From contig CACRXP010000718.1 in the NCBI GenBank assembly GCA_902702965.1, forward strand, positions 2,693 through 66,692: a stretch of 64,000 bases of DNA, given 5' to 3'. Position numbers and translations under genes: made by a program. Each line of letters starts with the position of its first letter. Position 1 is the first letter of the stretch. The notes beneath the pieces are model-generated. The model had not been told where the DNA came from. It did not search any database and worked only from the letters and a program-made list of their open reading frames with translations. This document shows, piece after piece, positions 20,912 through 31,489 of this stretch. The stretch is from Spirometra erinaceieuropaei. Taxonomy: Eukaryota; Platyhelminthes; Cestoda; Diphyllobothriidea; Diphyllobothriidae.

Positions 20912-21490
20912 TTTGGCAAACACGTGTTCTCGGTAACTCGTCATCAGACCAAAACAGTTACAAAGAAGTTGATAATATGCAGAGTTCGTAGTGCTTATAA
21001 GTGATTCAGGGGTTAATGACACTCATCGTTCCCACGCCACCCGCATGGCGAGTCGTGCTATGAAGCGGTCGGTGTACTATGACCATTGGGCGAAGGGGGC
21101 TAGGGGGAGGGGCGGCATAGACTATGAGTGATGTTTGTAAGTCAGGTACGTTGAGCACACAGCAGTGCCACTAGGAGGTTGGGGCGGCGTGCAACCATCA
21201 CCTGGGGTCGGGGTTGGCCACCGAAGACAAAGCGCCTGTGTCAACGTCTTCCAACAACATAGCACTGGATTGGCTAGCCGTATAGCCACTGCCTCGGCTG
21301 TAGCTTGCACCCGTTGGCATAGACCACCGGAGAAGCTTGCTGGTGTCCAGTAGAGAACCTGAGAGGCTTCTTTGGCATCGACTGGGTGATTTGTATCCAC
21401 CAGATGTGCGAGAATAGAACTCGAAATCGATTCCTTTTTACCTTTGCCTGATGACGAGTTATCGAAAGCACGTGTTTGCCAAAGTTAATT
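20912..21490 (-). pseudogene. PLE-B remnant with inverted ends
   Basis: A minus-strand frame encodes the PLE-B tail QATAEAVAIRLANPVLCC then KTLTQALCLRWPTPTPGD, matching the plus-strand copy at 57,335-57,720. Its 3' end motif (CTGATGACGAGTTACCGAG, GTGTTTGCC) is at 20,965-20,916 on the minus strand. The same motif occurs on the plus strand at 21,449-21,483. Stem I of the left copy is six pairs (TTTGGT with GCCAAA). Both ends run into TATAAATAAA-like AT-rich DNA. No intact catalytic domain. Confidence 0.66.
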
Positions 21491-21939
21491 TTTAATTATA
21501 AATAAAACAATTGGCTTCCCATCTCAAAAGATTGTCTGCATGAGTCCGGTAAGACGAGTGGGTGCCAACAGTTAAAAACATGGCCAATAAACTGAGACAC
21601 ATTGTTGGGACACAGTTCTGCGAACTGTTTAAAAAAGTGGGCACTTACGTTTTGACATCTGAAATTCATGAAGCATTGTCAGATGCACATGACATCACAG
21701 CTGTACATTTCCGGAGATGAACAACAAATTACGAGTCAGCGTGAATGCCATGATCGTGTCGCTTGACGTCACAAGCCTTTCACCTCGAGTACTTAGAACA
21801 CTTCAGTTACGCTAGTGTAACTGACGGAGCAGTCCCTGAAGCGTGAATCCATCTCATTCAGCTGTTTAACTTCTGTTTCATTCGACAGGGTCACACAGAA
21901 GCAAACAGAAGTCTGATAAGTAGGGAATGGGGACGGTGG
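21491..21939. other. unassigned intergenic sequence
   Basis: Nothing recognised. Confidence 0.4.
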
Positions 21940-22240
21940 AGCAAGAATTTTATTCGCCCGACGTTTCAGATTCTCACATGCGCAATGACCCCCTGCCCCC
22001 CTTCCCCATAACCAGGACTGAAACCTTTCCTGGCCGGGCGGAGATGGCGCAGACGAACATCGTTCCCAGTGCCAGCATCAGCGAGCCAAATTGCCGAGTC
22101 ATTATCACACACCTAATCAACACCAATGATGAAAGTTTGGCCATAAACCACCAGGACGCAGTCGACCGTACAAACAGCACTTTATGGACGATCGCTTTAG
22201 ATGGGTGCAGGAGCTCTTAATTATAATGGGCGGGAAAACA
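21940..22240 (+). mobile_element. PLE-A end fragment, inverted end plus body
   Basis: A decayed minus-strand hammerhead end (GACGTTTCAGATTCTCA at 21,960) lacks the CTGATGA box. It is followed by plus-strand PLE-A 3' sequence from about 22,060 (CAGCGAGCCAAATTGCCGAG) that matches 35,369-35,460. The plus-strand 3' end is missing. Confidence 0.5.
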
Positions 22241-22614
22241 GAAACCTCTTCTGCTCCGTACCCTTACCTGAGGCTGCCCCTGACGATGGGTTTCAGTGTG
22301 ATCTAAAGCGTCAGGCGAGTGAAATTCTTGTTTCAGCAAGCGAATCCTCCTACAGTCGGTAATCAAGAAATGGTTGGTGAGAACATGACGTCCGTCGGGT
22401 TAGTGTTGAGTAATATGTGCAGAAGGCTGCAATGCAGGTGATCGGAGGTTACCAGTCCTCGTCTTGACTCGTTATGTCGCCGGCATTAACCAACGGTAAT
22501 TGACCTAGCAAGATTGTTTGATTTCGGACCAACGGAAACTGTCCTCTAGAAGCGAAGAGACGAGTCCCAGGAAGCAGTTTTGAAAAAGAAGACACGATCG
22601 CTTGGACAAGAGCT

Positions 22615-22665
22615 TTACTAGCCTGACGTTCCGGATTCCTGCCCGAACCCATCATCAGAGACAGA
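22615..22665 (-). ncRNA. hammerhead motif, core-mutated
   Basis: Minus-strand CTGATGA (22,658-22,652), stem II GGTTCG/GGAATCC, then GGAACGTC where GAAACGTC is expected. The change hits a conserved core A, so this copy should not cleave. Confidence 0.6.
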
Positions 22666-22691
22666 AACTGAGAAAAAAGCAGACCCTTATC

Positions 22692-22750
22692 TGCTTTTGA
22701 CCCTGATGATGGTTTTGAGCAGGAATCCGAAACGTCAGGCTAAAAAATCT
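22692..22750 (+). ncRNA. hammerhead ribozyme motif (PLE-A)
   Basis: CTGATGA at 22,703-22,709, stem II GGTTTTGAGCAGGAATCC with G-U pairs, intact GAAACGTC at 22,729-22,736. Stem I next to the core is poorly paired (GACC against AGGC). Confidence 0.65.
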
Positions 22751-22789
22751 CTTGACCTAGCGATGATGTCTCCTTCTTCAGGAAAGTGA

Positions 22790-24585
22790 TCTCTTAAGTT
22801 TGTTCGATTTCGGACACTATTACTTCTGGGGCCCCTGTCTGTAGTAAAGATAAGGGTACTCTGAATGCTACTGCATGCTCCAATGAGGACAAGCTATGAG
22901 TTATCGCAAAGGCCAGATGTTTTGTCTAAATCGGGCGGTTTTGCAACCCTTCTAAACGACACATATGAAAATAAGTCTGACAGCAGGAAAATCCACAGTC
23001 TACGATCAGATTTTTATGCTTTGCATTCGTCCAACGCCATCGCTTCCGTGCTGCTACTTTTGGCAGTCAGCGTTGTTTAGCGAATACCATCTTCATTTGC
23101 CTGGTGGATTATGAATGAGAGAGATACTCTCCGTAGAAACTTAAACTGCATATTGCAACATTTGTGACCCCGACGTTGTATGAACACGCAACTGCGTCCT
23201 TTGATGTGAGCATTATACGGAGAAAATCTAGTAATGCAAATGTTGTCGTAAAGCGAACCGAATGCCATTTGACGACCCCGGCCCATTGCATCCAGGCCAG
23301 GGTTCCAATCCCATCTGACAGAGCAGCCCAGTAATCAGTACCAGAATCTGGACGCCATTCCATGATCCAGAATCTATCTTCACGTACGGCCAGCGGTATT
23401 TTCTCACTCAATTCAACAAATGCCGACACGCCATACGGATTTGCCGTCGCCGTCCAAATCAACAAGTTCGCCACCGACTTCCTACAGCCGTTCCTTTTAT
23501 CCTGGTCCATTGCCGCCAGTTGCAGCCTCCCATGCTGCCGATAATAATACCGTCGGTACGTTTGGCCTTCACTCAATCTAGTTGTCCTACATTTGCTCGG
23601 CTTTTTCACCCGAACTGCGGTCTGGGAGGGAGCACGCGTGGTGACCCTACTCCGAGTGCTGGGCCTTTCACGTGAGTCCGTACATGCGCACTACTACTGT
23701 ATGACCTTCACATACTCGGCCTTCCAACTGGCCAATCAGATTCAAAGCTGAGTCAGACGTGGTTTGGGTTAAGACGTTTTGACACATTCACTGGCTCATG
23801 TTCGAGACGAAGCTCTCCCAGCGGCGGAGGCACTTTCCTCTGTTTGCCAACTCCTCGTCATTCCTCCTCTAATTGTTCCCTACAGAATATACAACCCTCC
23901 CAACTGACGGTCTTCTCTTTCCATCCGGAACGCGAGCTGAGGGTCGGGGTAGGCAGCGTCTCACTCTCGACATAGGCTGTTGGGATAGGGAAGTGCTGTT
24001 CATTTGATTCTAGGCCATCGGTGTCAAGACGAGTATGTCGAAAGGACGGCAAGATGATATCAAACGCAATAAGATAATGCAAGAATGAATTTCTTGTATG
24101 GCCAGACAGATCACAATGTCACGATCGCACACACGGTCGTCTTTGCCGGTGCCGAAAAAACTGGCTGGATGTGTGATGGATTAGTCGGGGTGATAGTGGA
24201 GACCTGACATGCGGGGTGGAGTGACCATAGGTCCCTAAGACATAAGAAGTACTTCGAGGAAGCCAGTACGCAGAGAGGGGGAGTTTAAGACTACAAACGT
24301 GAACACAGGGCCTGTAGTGAACTGCAAGCTGTTGCGTAAGTCAGTCGTCACCTTCTAACCTGGTTAAAGATCACGGTAGACGCATCACGCTAGAGCTGCA
24401 TAGGACACTTACGGCAGTCACATCGACCTCCCGACAACTTCGAACGAAATGCTTTTCACCAGCAATTGGCTGGCGCTTTTATCATCGCCATCAGTTTCTG
24501 TTAGGAGAGGTCAGAATATATTTTGACATTAAAAGCTTGCTCACCTCTGGAGGCGTCATGATACTTAATCAAAATACCTCCTTCC
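22790..24585. other. unassigned intergenic sequence
   Basis: The longest frame is 166 codons on the minus strand (23,109-23,609). It has no recognisable domain, no splice or poly(A) context and a plus-strand shadow. I do not call it a gene. No repeat family recognised in about 1.8 kb. Confidence 0.4.
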
Positions 24586-24589
24586 CTCC

Positions 24590-24669
24590 TTCTTCTTCTT
24601 CTTCTTCTTCTTCTTCTTTTTCTTCTTCTTCTTCTTCTCCTCCTCCTCCTCCTCCCCCTCCTCCTCCTC
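24590..24669 (+). repeat. (TTC)n followed by (TCC)n microsatellite
   Basis: TTC repeats to about 24,637, then TCC repeats. Produces spurious poly-Ser and poly-Pro frames. Confidence 0.95.
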
Positions 24670-25415
24670 ATCCCCCTCATCCTTGTGAATGTTCACATTC
24701 GTTTTTGCCGTCAGTGAGCCTTCGTTAATTCGTGTTTTGTTGACGAGTAGTGTTGGCTTTCATTTACGTAAGTGACCGGGTAAGTTTTCATCATGCTTCT
24801 GTTTATGAAGCGGTTACCTCGCAAGTCCAATTGTAGGCCTTCATCTTCGCCGCAGCCGTAAAATGGTGAGTGCTCTGGAATGAATTCTCTGGAGACCTTT
24901 TTTTACTTATAAGAGAATGGCGGGGTGGAGTCGGCTGAAGTGCGCTGAGTGCCTCATTTATCAAAAATTGAATCAGATAAGAGGGAAAGAAAGTAAATTC
25001 TGGTTCGAAAATGCTTACTGCCGGTGATTCTTATAGAGAAAGTTGTCCTTGTTGACGCATTTGCTGAGTTCAATTGGATGCACTTTAAGATCAAACTGAT
25101 CATAGCTGGGTATGGACCAGACGCTTATGCAAATCGGTATAACAGATACTTCCGATACTTCGATGAAACTATCACGCACCTAGTCTGCAACTTTCCGTGC
25201 CTTTTAGTGAGCTTCATATTGATGCCCGTTTTAGTAACGTATGCGAATTTTGACTGCATACTTCGAGAACTGTCAACTGCAGTGGTTTCGCATGTTAGCA
25301 TTTCTAGAGTGAACGCCGACGACGATACGGCCGGCCTGTCGAAAGTTGGAGTCATTAATTCCAAACACACACTGATCCATTCTCATGACTCGAATGTGAA
25401 AGAGTTCCTTAAGCG

Positions 25416-25522
25416 CAGTAGTAGTAGGAGTAGCAGGAAAAGTAGTAGTAGTTGTTGTTGTAGAAGTAGTAGTAGTAGTCGTAGTAGTAGAAGTAGTAGT
25501 AGTAGTAGTAGTCGTAGTAATA
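25416..25522 (+). repeat. imperfect (AGT)n microsatellite
   Basis: About 107 bp of AGT units with GTT and CGT interruptions. It gives a poly-Ser end to a 173-codon frame that begins at a GTG and which I reject as a gene. Confidence 0.92.
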
Positions 25523-25719
25523 GGGTGAAACTGGATAATCCATGATGAAGGGACAGTTAGTTTGAACGGACAAGTTGAAAGCAACTCCCCAGAAGCAGAA
25601 ATAAGAAGGACTTGAAAAGCGTCATTAAATCACCGCCTATTGATAGACGTCAGAAAGAGACTAGTTTAGAGCCTTTTGAATCTTATCATTAACAGTAAGG
25701 CTGGTTAATAGAAAGCCAT

Positions 25720-26420
25720 TATTACATGGAAACAGATGCAATAGTCTCCTATCGATGGGTTTTTACTCAACCAAATAGTAATATGGTGTTTCGAAAATTC
25801 ATAATACCGCATATTCCTTATCTACTAACCCTATTTTCGGCGGAGGTGAGGATAAGTTACCACTTCAAACCACTTCATTGTGCATCTATTTCTTCACTTG
25901 CTCCTGTGGAGCAGGTTACATTTATCGCACGAGTCGGCGCTTATCCAAGAGAATACGGGAACACCTCCCGGCATGGCTGGGAAAAGACGAAACTATGATC
26001 ATAAGCAGCGCCATTCTGGAGCATATTGTCGATTCCAGACATCATGTAGACCCCAACAAAGCGTTTTGTGTGATCTATAAGTTCCCATCTAGCTATCCTA
26101 AACTACTGGGCTAGCGCCTGTTAGCAGCAGCAGATGCGATCGCCATCAGGTTGCGAAAACCAGTCTTGTTCGTTTAGAAGAACCACCATTCTCTGCGCCG
26201 ACAGTGGTCGAAGGTCGACTAACGCTGCAACTCTCCCAGCCCCTGACAGTGATCGCCATAACCCCTCTCCACTCCCCCATATTCCCACACCAGCCTGTAT
26301 TTTACGGCGAACTTCAATCGATATATCGTATCACTGACGAGGTTTTACTTCTACCTTGTTCCCATATAACTGTACTGGCCCGACGAGAATTTATCGAAAG
26401 TTACGTATGCCCGCCAACTC
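25720..26420 (+). pseudogene. PLE-B GIY-YIG remnant with 3' end
   Basis: GIY-YIG-type domain at 25,878-26,114 (MCIYFFTCSCGAGYIYRTSR, LSKRIREHLPAWL, then SAILEHIVDSRHHVDPNKAF). The tail AAADAIAIRLRKPVLFV follows after an in-frame stop. The canonical YIG is YIY here. The non-coding 3' part includes CCCATATAACTGTACTGGCC and the hammerhead-like end CCCGACGAGAATTTATCGAA at 26,376-26,395, nearly identical to both ends of the 13,085-13,920 element. The RT is absent. Inactive. Confidence 0.75.
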
Positions 26421-26429
26421 GTCTTCTGA

Positions 26430-26830
26430 TACCGCATATTGTCAAACCGTTTCCATTCGAAGGGTTGTTGTATGCCGGTTGTACGTGTCAGTATGCGATA
26501 CTTCAGTTGCTATTTGATGATCAGGTGAATCGCTTTGAAGAAACGGGACAATATATACCGAGTAACAGATGGTCAAATTAAAAAATAAAGGACTTTCTGA
26601 GCTCAGCTCTTGACATCAAGCGCGTAGTAGTCGACTCGAACCTCTACTTAACGCGCCTTACGATTTGAGGGTGGAATTGCCTCTAAAAAATCAAGCGTTA
26701 GCAAAACCAGAGCGGCGAAGCAAATGCACCCCAGTAGCGCCCTTTTCATACGCCTGGTCACAGAACTAGACCATACCCCCCACCCTACGTTTTGGCAAGT
26801 TCAGACAACTCAAAAACACTCTTCTTTCAT
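26430..26830. other. unassigned intergenic sequence
   Basis: Nothing recognised. Confidence 0.35.
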
Positions 26831-26835
26831 CGCAC

Positions 26836-26882
26836 TTGTTAGTGCTTGTCATTGACTGATGATGGATAATGGAAAACATACG
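26836..26882 (+). ncRNA. hammerhead-like PLE-B type end motif
   Basis: CTGATGA at 26,856-26,862, a short weak stem II, then GGAAAACATACGTTTGCC, in which AAC and GTT can pair as stem III with loop ATAC. No coding remnant is visible beside it. Confidence 0.35.
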
Positions 26883-26889
26883 TTTGCCG

Positions 26890-27261
26890 TCTACGACTTA
26901 CTCAAAAAGCAACTTCTTGAGTTTTCGACGTCCTTGAGAGAGTCGTTAATTAGGTTAAATTTAGTACGCGGGAAAAGCGCAAGAAGGAAAAGGTCTGCAT
27001 AAGAGTTTGAAATTGCATGAAACAAGACAATTCTACTTCTAAACCAACTTAAGTCGCTATATTTAGAAAAAAAGTAAATCAACCCTTAGAACTCCCCATT
27101 CATATCAGAAAAACAAAAAAGGTTTACAAAGCAATTTTTACAAAGTATCCCCTTCGATAAGTGTGGACCAAATGCAAGTAGCTGTCACTGAAAACCTCTC
27201 CAACTATGCATCGTAGTTACTAAGAAAATAGGCATAAATAAATACATAAATATCTTGACAT
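26890..27261. other. unassigned AT-rich sequence
   Basis: Nothing recognised. Confidence 0.35.
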
Positions 27262-27400
27262 TCCATTTGACCCAATTGTGAAAAACTCGGTGCCTTGGTG
27301 GAATTCGAACCGGCGAAAGCAAGGGAGGGCTTTAGTACAGCCAACGCTCCAACAATCTGAGCAAAGAGACCCCATAAGACGACGCAAGCTTAATAACGTT
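27262..27400 (-). mobile_element. degraded tRNA-headed SINE (SINE2)
   Basis: Second copy of the 5,387-5,520 SINE. It shares CAATTGTGAAAAACTCGG and GGAATTCGAACC (B box) and GGCTTTAGTACAGCCAACGC (anticodon arm). The A box is damaged, so no internal promoter is expected to work. Confidence 0.55.
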
Positions 27401-27599
27401 TGGGTAAAGTTCACCTGTCCAACCTACTGCAACGTCTGGAATCCACTAAATCTGATACAGTAAGCTGACTGCCCAAGAAGGATTTTCTAAGTAATACATC
27501 GGGAATCCTGCCTTGTTTAATTTCCGAGCAAATTCATGCGTGAGCCTGGAGCATATCTTTCGGAACAGTCCTTTTCAGGCACGGTTCAAAATTTGACAG

Positions 27600-27890
27600 G
27601 GATATTTGGGCTGAAATCCATCAGATACTGCGGAATAACAGCGTAATATCCATAAACCGCCAAAACGCAGCCATTAGTATAGAATTGTGTAACTATTTGC
27701 CGTCAGGGTATGAAAAGGTCTGCTCCGAAGGATTTATTCTAAGTTCGCGCATTACTTTCCTCGGAAAGTAAACAAGGCAAGTCGAAAACACAGAGAAAGC
27801 GGGGGACCAACTGATGAGCCGAACCCCCGCAGTTGCATTAGACAGCGGCGAAAGAGTAGCGAAACACGCGTGTCTGGGCTTTTAGCTATT
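27600..27890 (+). repeat. dispersed repeat U1
   Basis: Diverged copy of a non-coding repeat also seen at 55,560-56,000, 58,350-58,560 and 59,985-60,135. Landmarks: ACTGATGAGCCGAACCCCCG and the ACGCGTGTCTGG...CTTTTAGCTA phrase near 27,865. Confidence 0.45.
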
Positions 27891-27899
27891 ACCTTTGTT

Positions 27900-29294
27900 G
27901 TTAGTACGGTAAATAATTACACATCTAGAATCCACCAGATGACTACCAGGCTCACGTAATTCAGAGGTGTTTTGGCAAATCTCAACATTGCCCTAAATCA
28001 CCACCGCAACGGGGGTCTACTCAGTGATCCAAAAATCCAACTCGGCAATCTTAGAATTATGTAAGACAGGTCGCCGGTGGCTAATAAGCCAGAAACTGCC
28101 ATTCCAGTCTTTCTGGTGTTTATCCATATTCCTCCGAAATATCTGTTGGTCGCTATACACCTACCCGTGCGGTTTCTAGATTGATATCTTAGACGAGTAG
28201 GACCCGTAACGCCACCGGAAAGTGCCTATTACCATAGCTGCTATGCGCCAACCGCTAGTTGGAGTTCGTGTATTCGAGTCCCATACTTCGACTGGTTGAG
28301 GTGCAATTCTCCTGAACGGGGAGTGGCATGGCCCCCATCGTTTTCCTCTTAAAATCGTCGAGTGTGGATTACGACCCGTAGGTCGTTATTTTAGGGTGAG
28401 ATTTCCAGGCGAGAAGGTTGAAAGAGGCGACATGAAAAACCCGGAATTTTCCCGGTACTGTCTATTTCCTTTGCAGACTGTAATGTCGCCTCCTCATGGT
28501 CTGCGACGTTCCAGTCTGTTGTTGGAGATTCTCCCGGCACCCAACAAACTTTCCTGACATAAAACCCATATTGCATTGGTGCTTTCCTTCCAGCAGTCTA
28601 CCTTATCATCTCCAACTGCATATTTAATGTACGTAATAACTGCTGGTAGGCTAATATTGCAGGCCGACGATGAGCGCGGAAGATACCTTATCTTAGGATG
28701 CGTCCACACTAGAACCCTGAGACAATGGTGCAAAGGTCGCCCACATGACGCAAATGAAAGCCTACCTTATCTAGTGTGCGCCATCTAGTCTAGTCGCTGA
28801 TTGCATCTTATGCACTTAGAAATGAAAGAAAAGCAAGGCCACCACAAATAAGACGAAAGTATACAGTAAACGGTCTTAGCGATGGCCCTCCAGCAGGGAA
28901 CCCGACGTTTCGAAACTGCTGGAAGATCTAAGGGTAACAATCAAACGAAAAATAGGGCCATTTCTAACCATTTGGGTGCACAACTGACCCATAGGCTTGG
29001 CGTGAGGACTCCGAGGCTGTAAGGCACAGCGGATACCATGGCAACGACCAATCTCTACCCTAGTTGTGAGGAGGCAGCACCTCCACTCAGGTCTCACCTC
29101 TGCCCGCACGCACCAGACGGCATTGGGGCGGGCCGGAGATAAAGCAGCCGCCTGGGATAAACTGTACTAGCCTGCCCCCTCCAACCACGGTAGAAAAAAA
29201 ACAGATGAAGGGAACAGCGGATACCGTGCAGCGCGGTTAGCAAATACCACCGCGAGGATGGAAAAGTGCACGCGACCTAGGCTTTTAACTAAAA
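27900..29294. other. mostly unassigned; SINE scraps
   Basis: A SINE body fragment lies at 28,078-28,130 (GGTGGCTAATAAGCCAGAAA). A possible tRNA-like T arm lies at about 28,272-28,290 (GTATTCGAGTCCCATAC). Near 28,900 a minus-strand GAAACGTC occurs without a hammerhead core. The rest is unrecognised. Confidence 0.4.
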
Positions 29295-29327
29295 CAGTAG
29301 CAGCAGCAGCAGCAGCGGCGGCGGCAG
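29295..29327 (+). repeat. (CAG/CGG)n microsatellite
   Basis: About eight CAG-type units followed by GGC units. Confidence 0.9.
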
Positions 29328-29789
29328 AGCCGTATAATGTGCGTGGTCCTCTGACGTTGGATAGAGAGTTACTGCAGAGTTACTGCAAATTAGATGGAAG
29401 ACCGGAAATGTCGTTTCTGTTGTCGTCATAGGCTCGGAAATCTGAGTTAGACGAGGAAGTATTCACACAAAGTGGAGCACGTTATAAATTAGCGGGCTTC
29501 TAGACTTTTAAAAAAATGTTCACCTCTTTTTTTAGTAAATTTTCAGCTAACAAGCAGACGACTTCCAAAATAAAACCACCAATAACAAACTAATTGGATA
29601 ACACTTGAGGCTGTCGCCTTCAGCGTGCCGCCTCTTTACCCGGAGAGGGCATACTAAATACTTAGAAATCGGATACATCCAAGACCGCTTGCGTTGTCAG
29701 TGGGAAGGTGTAGTTTTCATGAGTAACGGGGTAGAACACGGGAATTCGAACTTGCAATATGTTCTAGGCGGTACCGATTTAGTGTTCTA
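29328..29789. other. unassigned intergenic sequence
   Basis: Nothing recognised. Confidence 0.4.
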
Positions 29790-29905
29790 AAATTAACCTT
29801 AGTCCTCCTAGCCCTGACATTGACCCTAACTATAACACCAGTCTTCATAAACCCAAGCCTTTCTAGGTAAAGCTCAACCTTAACCACGAAAAAGGCACTA
29901 ACCTT
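29790..29905. repeat. degenerate telomere-like tract
   Basis: TTAACCTTAGTCC, GACCCTAACTATAACACC and CTCAACCTTAACC words over about 115 bp. Weak but in the same loose hexamer phase as the other tracts. Confidence 0.45.
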
Positions 29906-30527
29906 GGACAGAACCACATGGAATTTAATGTAAGATCGTGGTAACCCTACAGTATGGTGTTATCAATGTTCGACTTTTTACAGCTACTCCATTTAATAGT
30001 CACTTAGTAAATTTGCATCTATCAGTGTTTACTTAAGTTGGTGTTTAATGACTATTACGCGGTACACACCAACAGATGTGAGTTTCGGTATCGTCAAATG
30101 TTTTTTTGCCCATTGCCTTTGTTCTTCACTGGGCGGCGTTGACAACTAATTTCGTCCTAGCGTGGCAGTTTTGCTTGGATTATTTCAACTTGTACTTATC
30201 GTGGGATCGCACTGCCGATCGTCCTAATCCACTAAATGAGCGCCTGTGATTCGAGGATCGATATTCCCTTGCACAGCCAACTTAAGGCTGTGAGCACCCA
30301 TGAATCTCCATTATTTTGGCTATTACGTTCGGCTGCCGAATTTCATGATGAATCTTGACTTATCACAAAAGTTGGCTTCCGACAAGGTTTGCAAGATATG
30401 TTGTAAGTTGAAAACTACATGTTCTTTATAAGGTAATACGCCTTGGATTGATGCCTAATAGCCATGATTATAATACAAAATAGCGTAGTTTAATTCACCA
30501 GAAAACTTCAGAATTAAAATGTGAGCA
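29906..30527. other. unassigned intergenic sequence
   Basis: Nothing recognised. Confidence 0.4.
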
Positions 30528-31468
30528 CAGTAGGGGGGCTAACTCATGAAATGTCAGGTGAAATTCTGAAATGCATTTTAGTTTCGAAAAGATTCTTTAA
30601 GTAGGGTTGTAAAACAGATCGTCCTGCAGCATAATTCTATAATAATTCGATTACCTCAGAGTGCCGGCTATTTAACCAACTTCTTTCCGGCCGCATGCAT
30701 AAAAATATAATCCGTATAAAATGACTATTCAAGTAGTGTACATTTTTATCATTGATTTTCGGTGCCCTCAAAAATTCAATTATTCTTCACGGAATTCATG
30801 CATAAAAATATTCATTGTCTTGCTTATTCGACAGGAATTACGGATTCTTTCAACGTTATACTCGAATAAAGCGCATATATTGGTCATAAAACTTTTCCGA
30901 GTCCAGAATAATTTTGAAACCGACCTGTCGTTACGCTTGCGTTCAGGGTTTGCAAACTACAAGCCGTGTATTTTCCGCGTACAGAAAGCCAAATGAGGTT
31001 TATAAAATTTAGCACTGAATTTAAACCATATTGCTAACTTTACAAACCGTTCTGGTAAATGCAAAGACATGAACTTTTTATGTACGGCCATTTCAAAATA
31101 AGAAACCTATTTAAAATTAAATTATACTCTACCATTTAAGTCTAAAATTGAAAGAAGTAGTTTTCTACCGAATGAGCAGAACCTGAACATTTTTATGCAT
31201 GTTTCTTATGAAATATAATGGAATCTTTAAAGGCATCGAAAATCAATGAGAGAAATGTCTGCTAGGTATGTGGTCATTTTTTGCAGAGTGTAGAGTTGCG
31301 TGCAGCCGAAAAGAGATTAATTCGATAGTCGGCATCCTGAGGTAACCGAATTATTATAGAATTACGCTGCATGATGATCTGTTTTACAAAACAGCTTGAT
31401 TAATCTTTTAAAAACGAAAATGCATTTCTGAATTTCGGTTGACATTTCATGAGTTAGCCTACTTATTG
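30528..31468. mobile_element. complete fold-back element FB2
   Basis: A 941-bp relative of FB1. The left end is CAGTAGGGGGGCTAACTCAT and the right end is ATGAGTTAGCCTACTTATTG followed by TA. Arms of roughly 290 bp share TCCTGCAGCATAATTCTATA with its complement on the right. The core is AT-rich with no transposase frame. The left TA has become CA. Confidence 0.75.
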
Positions 31469-31489
31469 TACATGTGCACCATATCCTAG

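Larger units (their letters stand above)
22587..22778. mobile_element. palindrome of two PLE-A hammerhead ends
   Basis: Left arm 22,587-22,658 (minus-strand PLE-A end) and right arm 22,703-22,778 (plus-strand end) face outward with 44 nt between them. The spacer itself holds a hairpin (AAAAGCAG at 22,675-22,682 with CTGCTTTT at 22,691-22,698). Each arm finishes in the family terminal TCTTC/GAAGA. No body or coding part remains. A transcript across it would fold into one long hairpin. Confidence 0.75.

Noticed and set aside
23109..23609. 166-codon minus-strand frame
   Set aside because: No domain, splice site or poly(A) context; composition like surrounding DNA, with a plus-strand shadow.
24590..25522. 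CRISPR-like array
   Set aside because: The repeats are triplet microsatellites without spacers, and the window is eukaryotic.
25024..25545. 173-codon frame ending in poly-Ser
   Set aside because: Starts at GTG and the Ser run is just the AGT microsatellite.
28890..28930. Hammerhead motif near a minus-strand GAAACGTCGGG
   Set aside because: No CTGANGA box or stem II at the proper distance.
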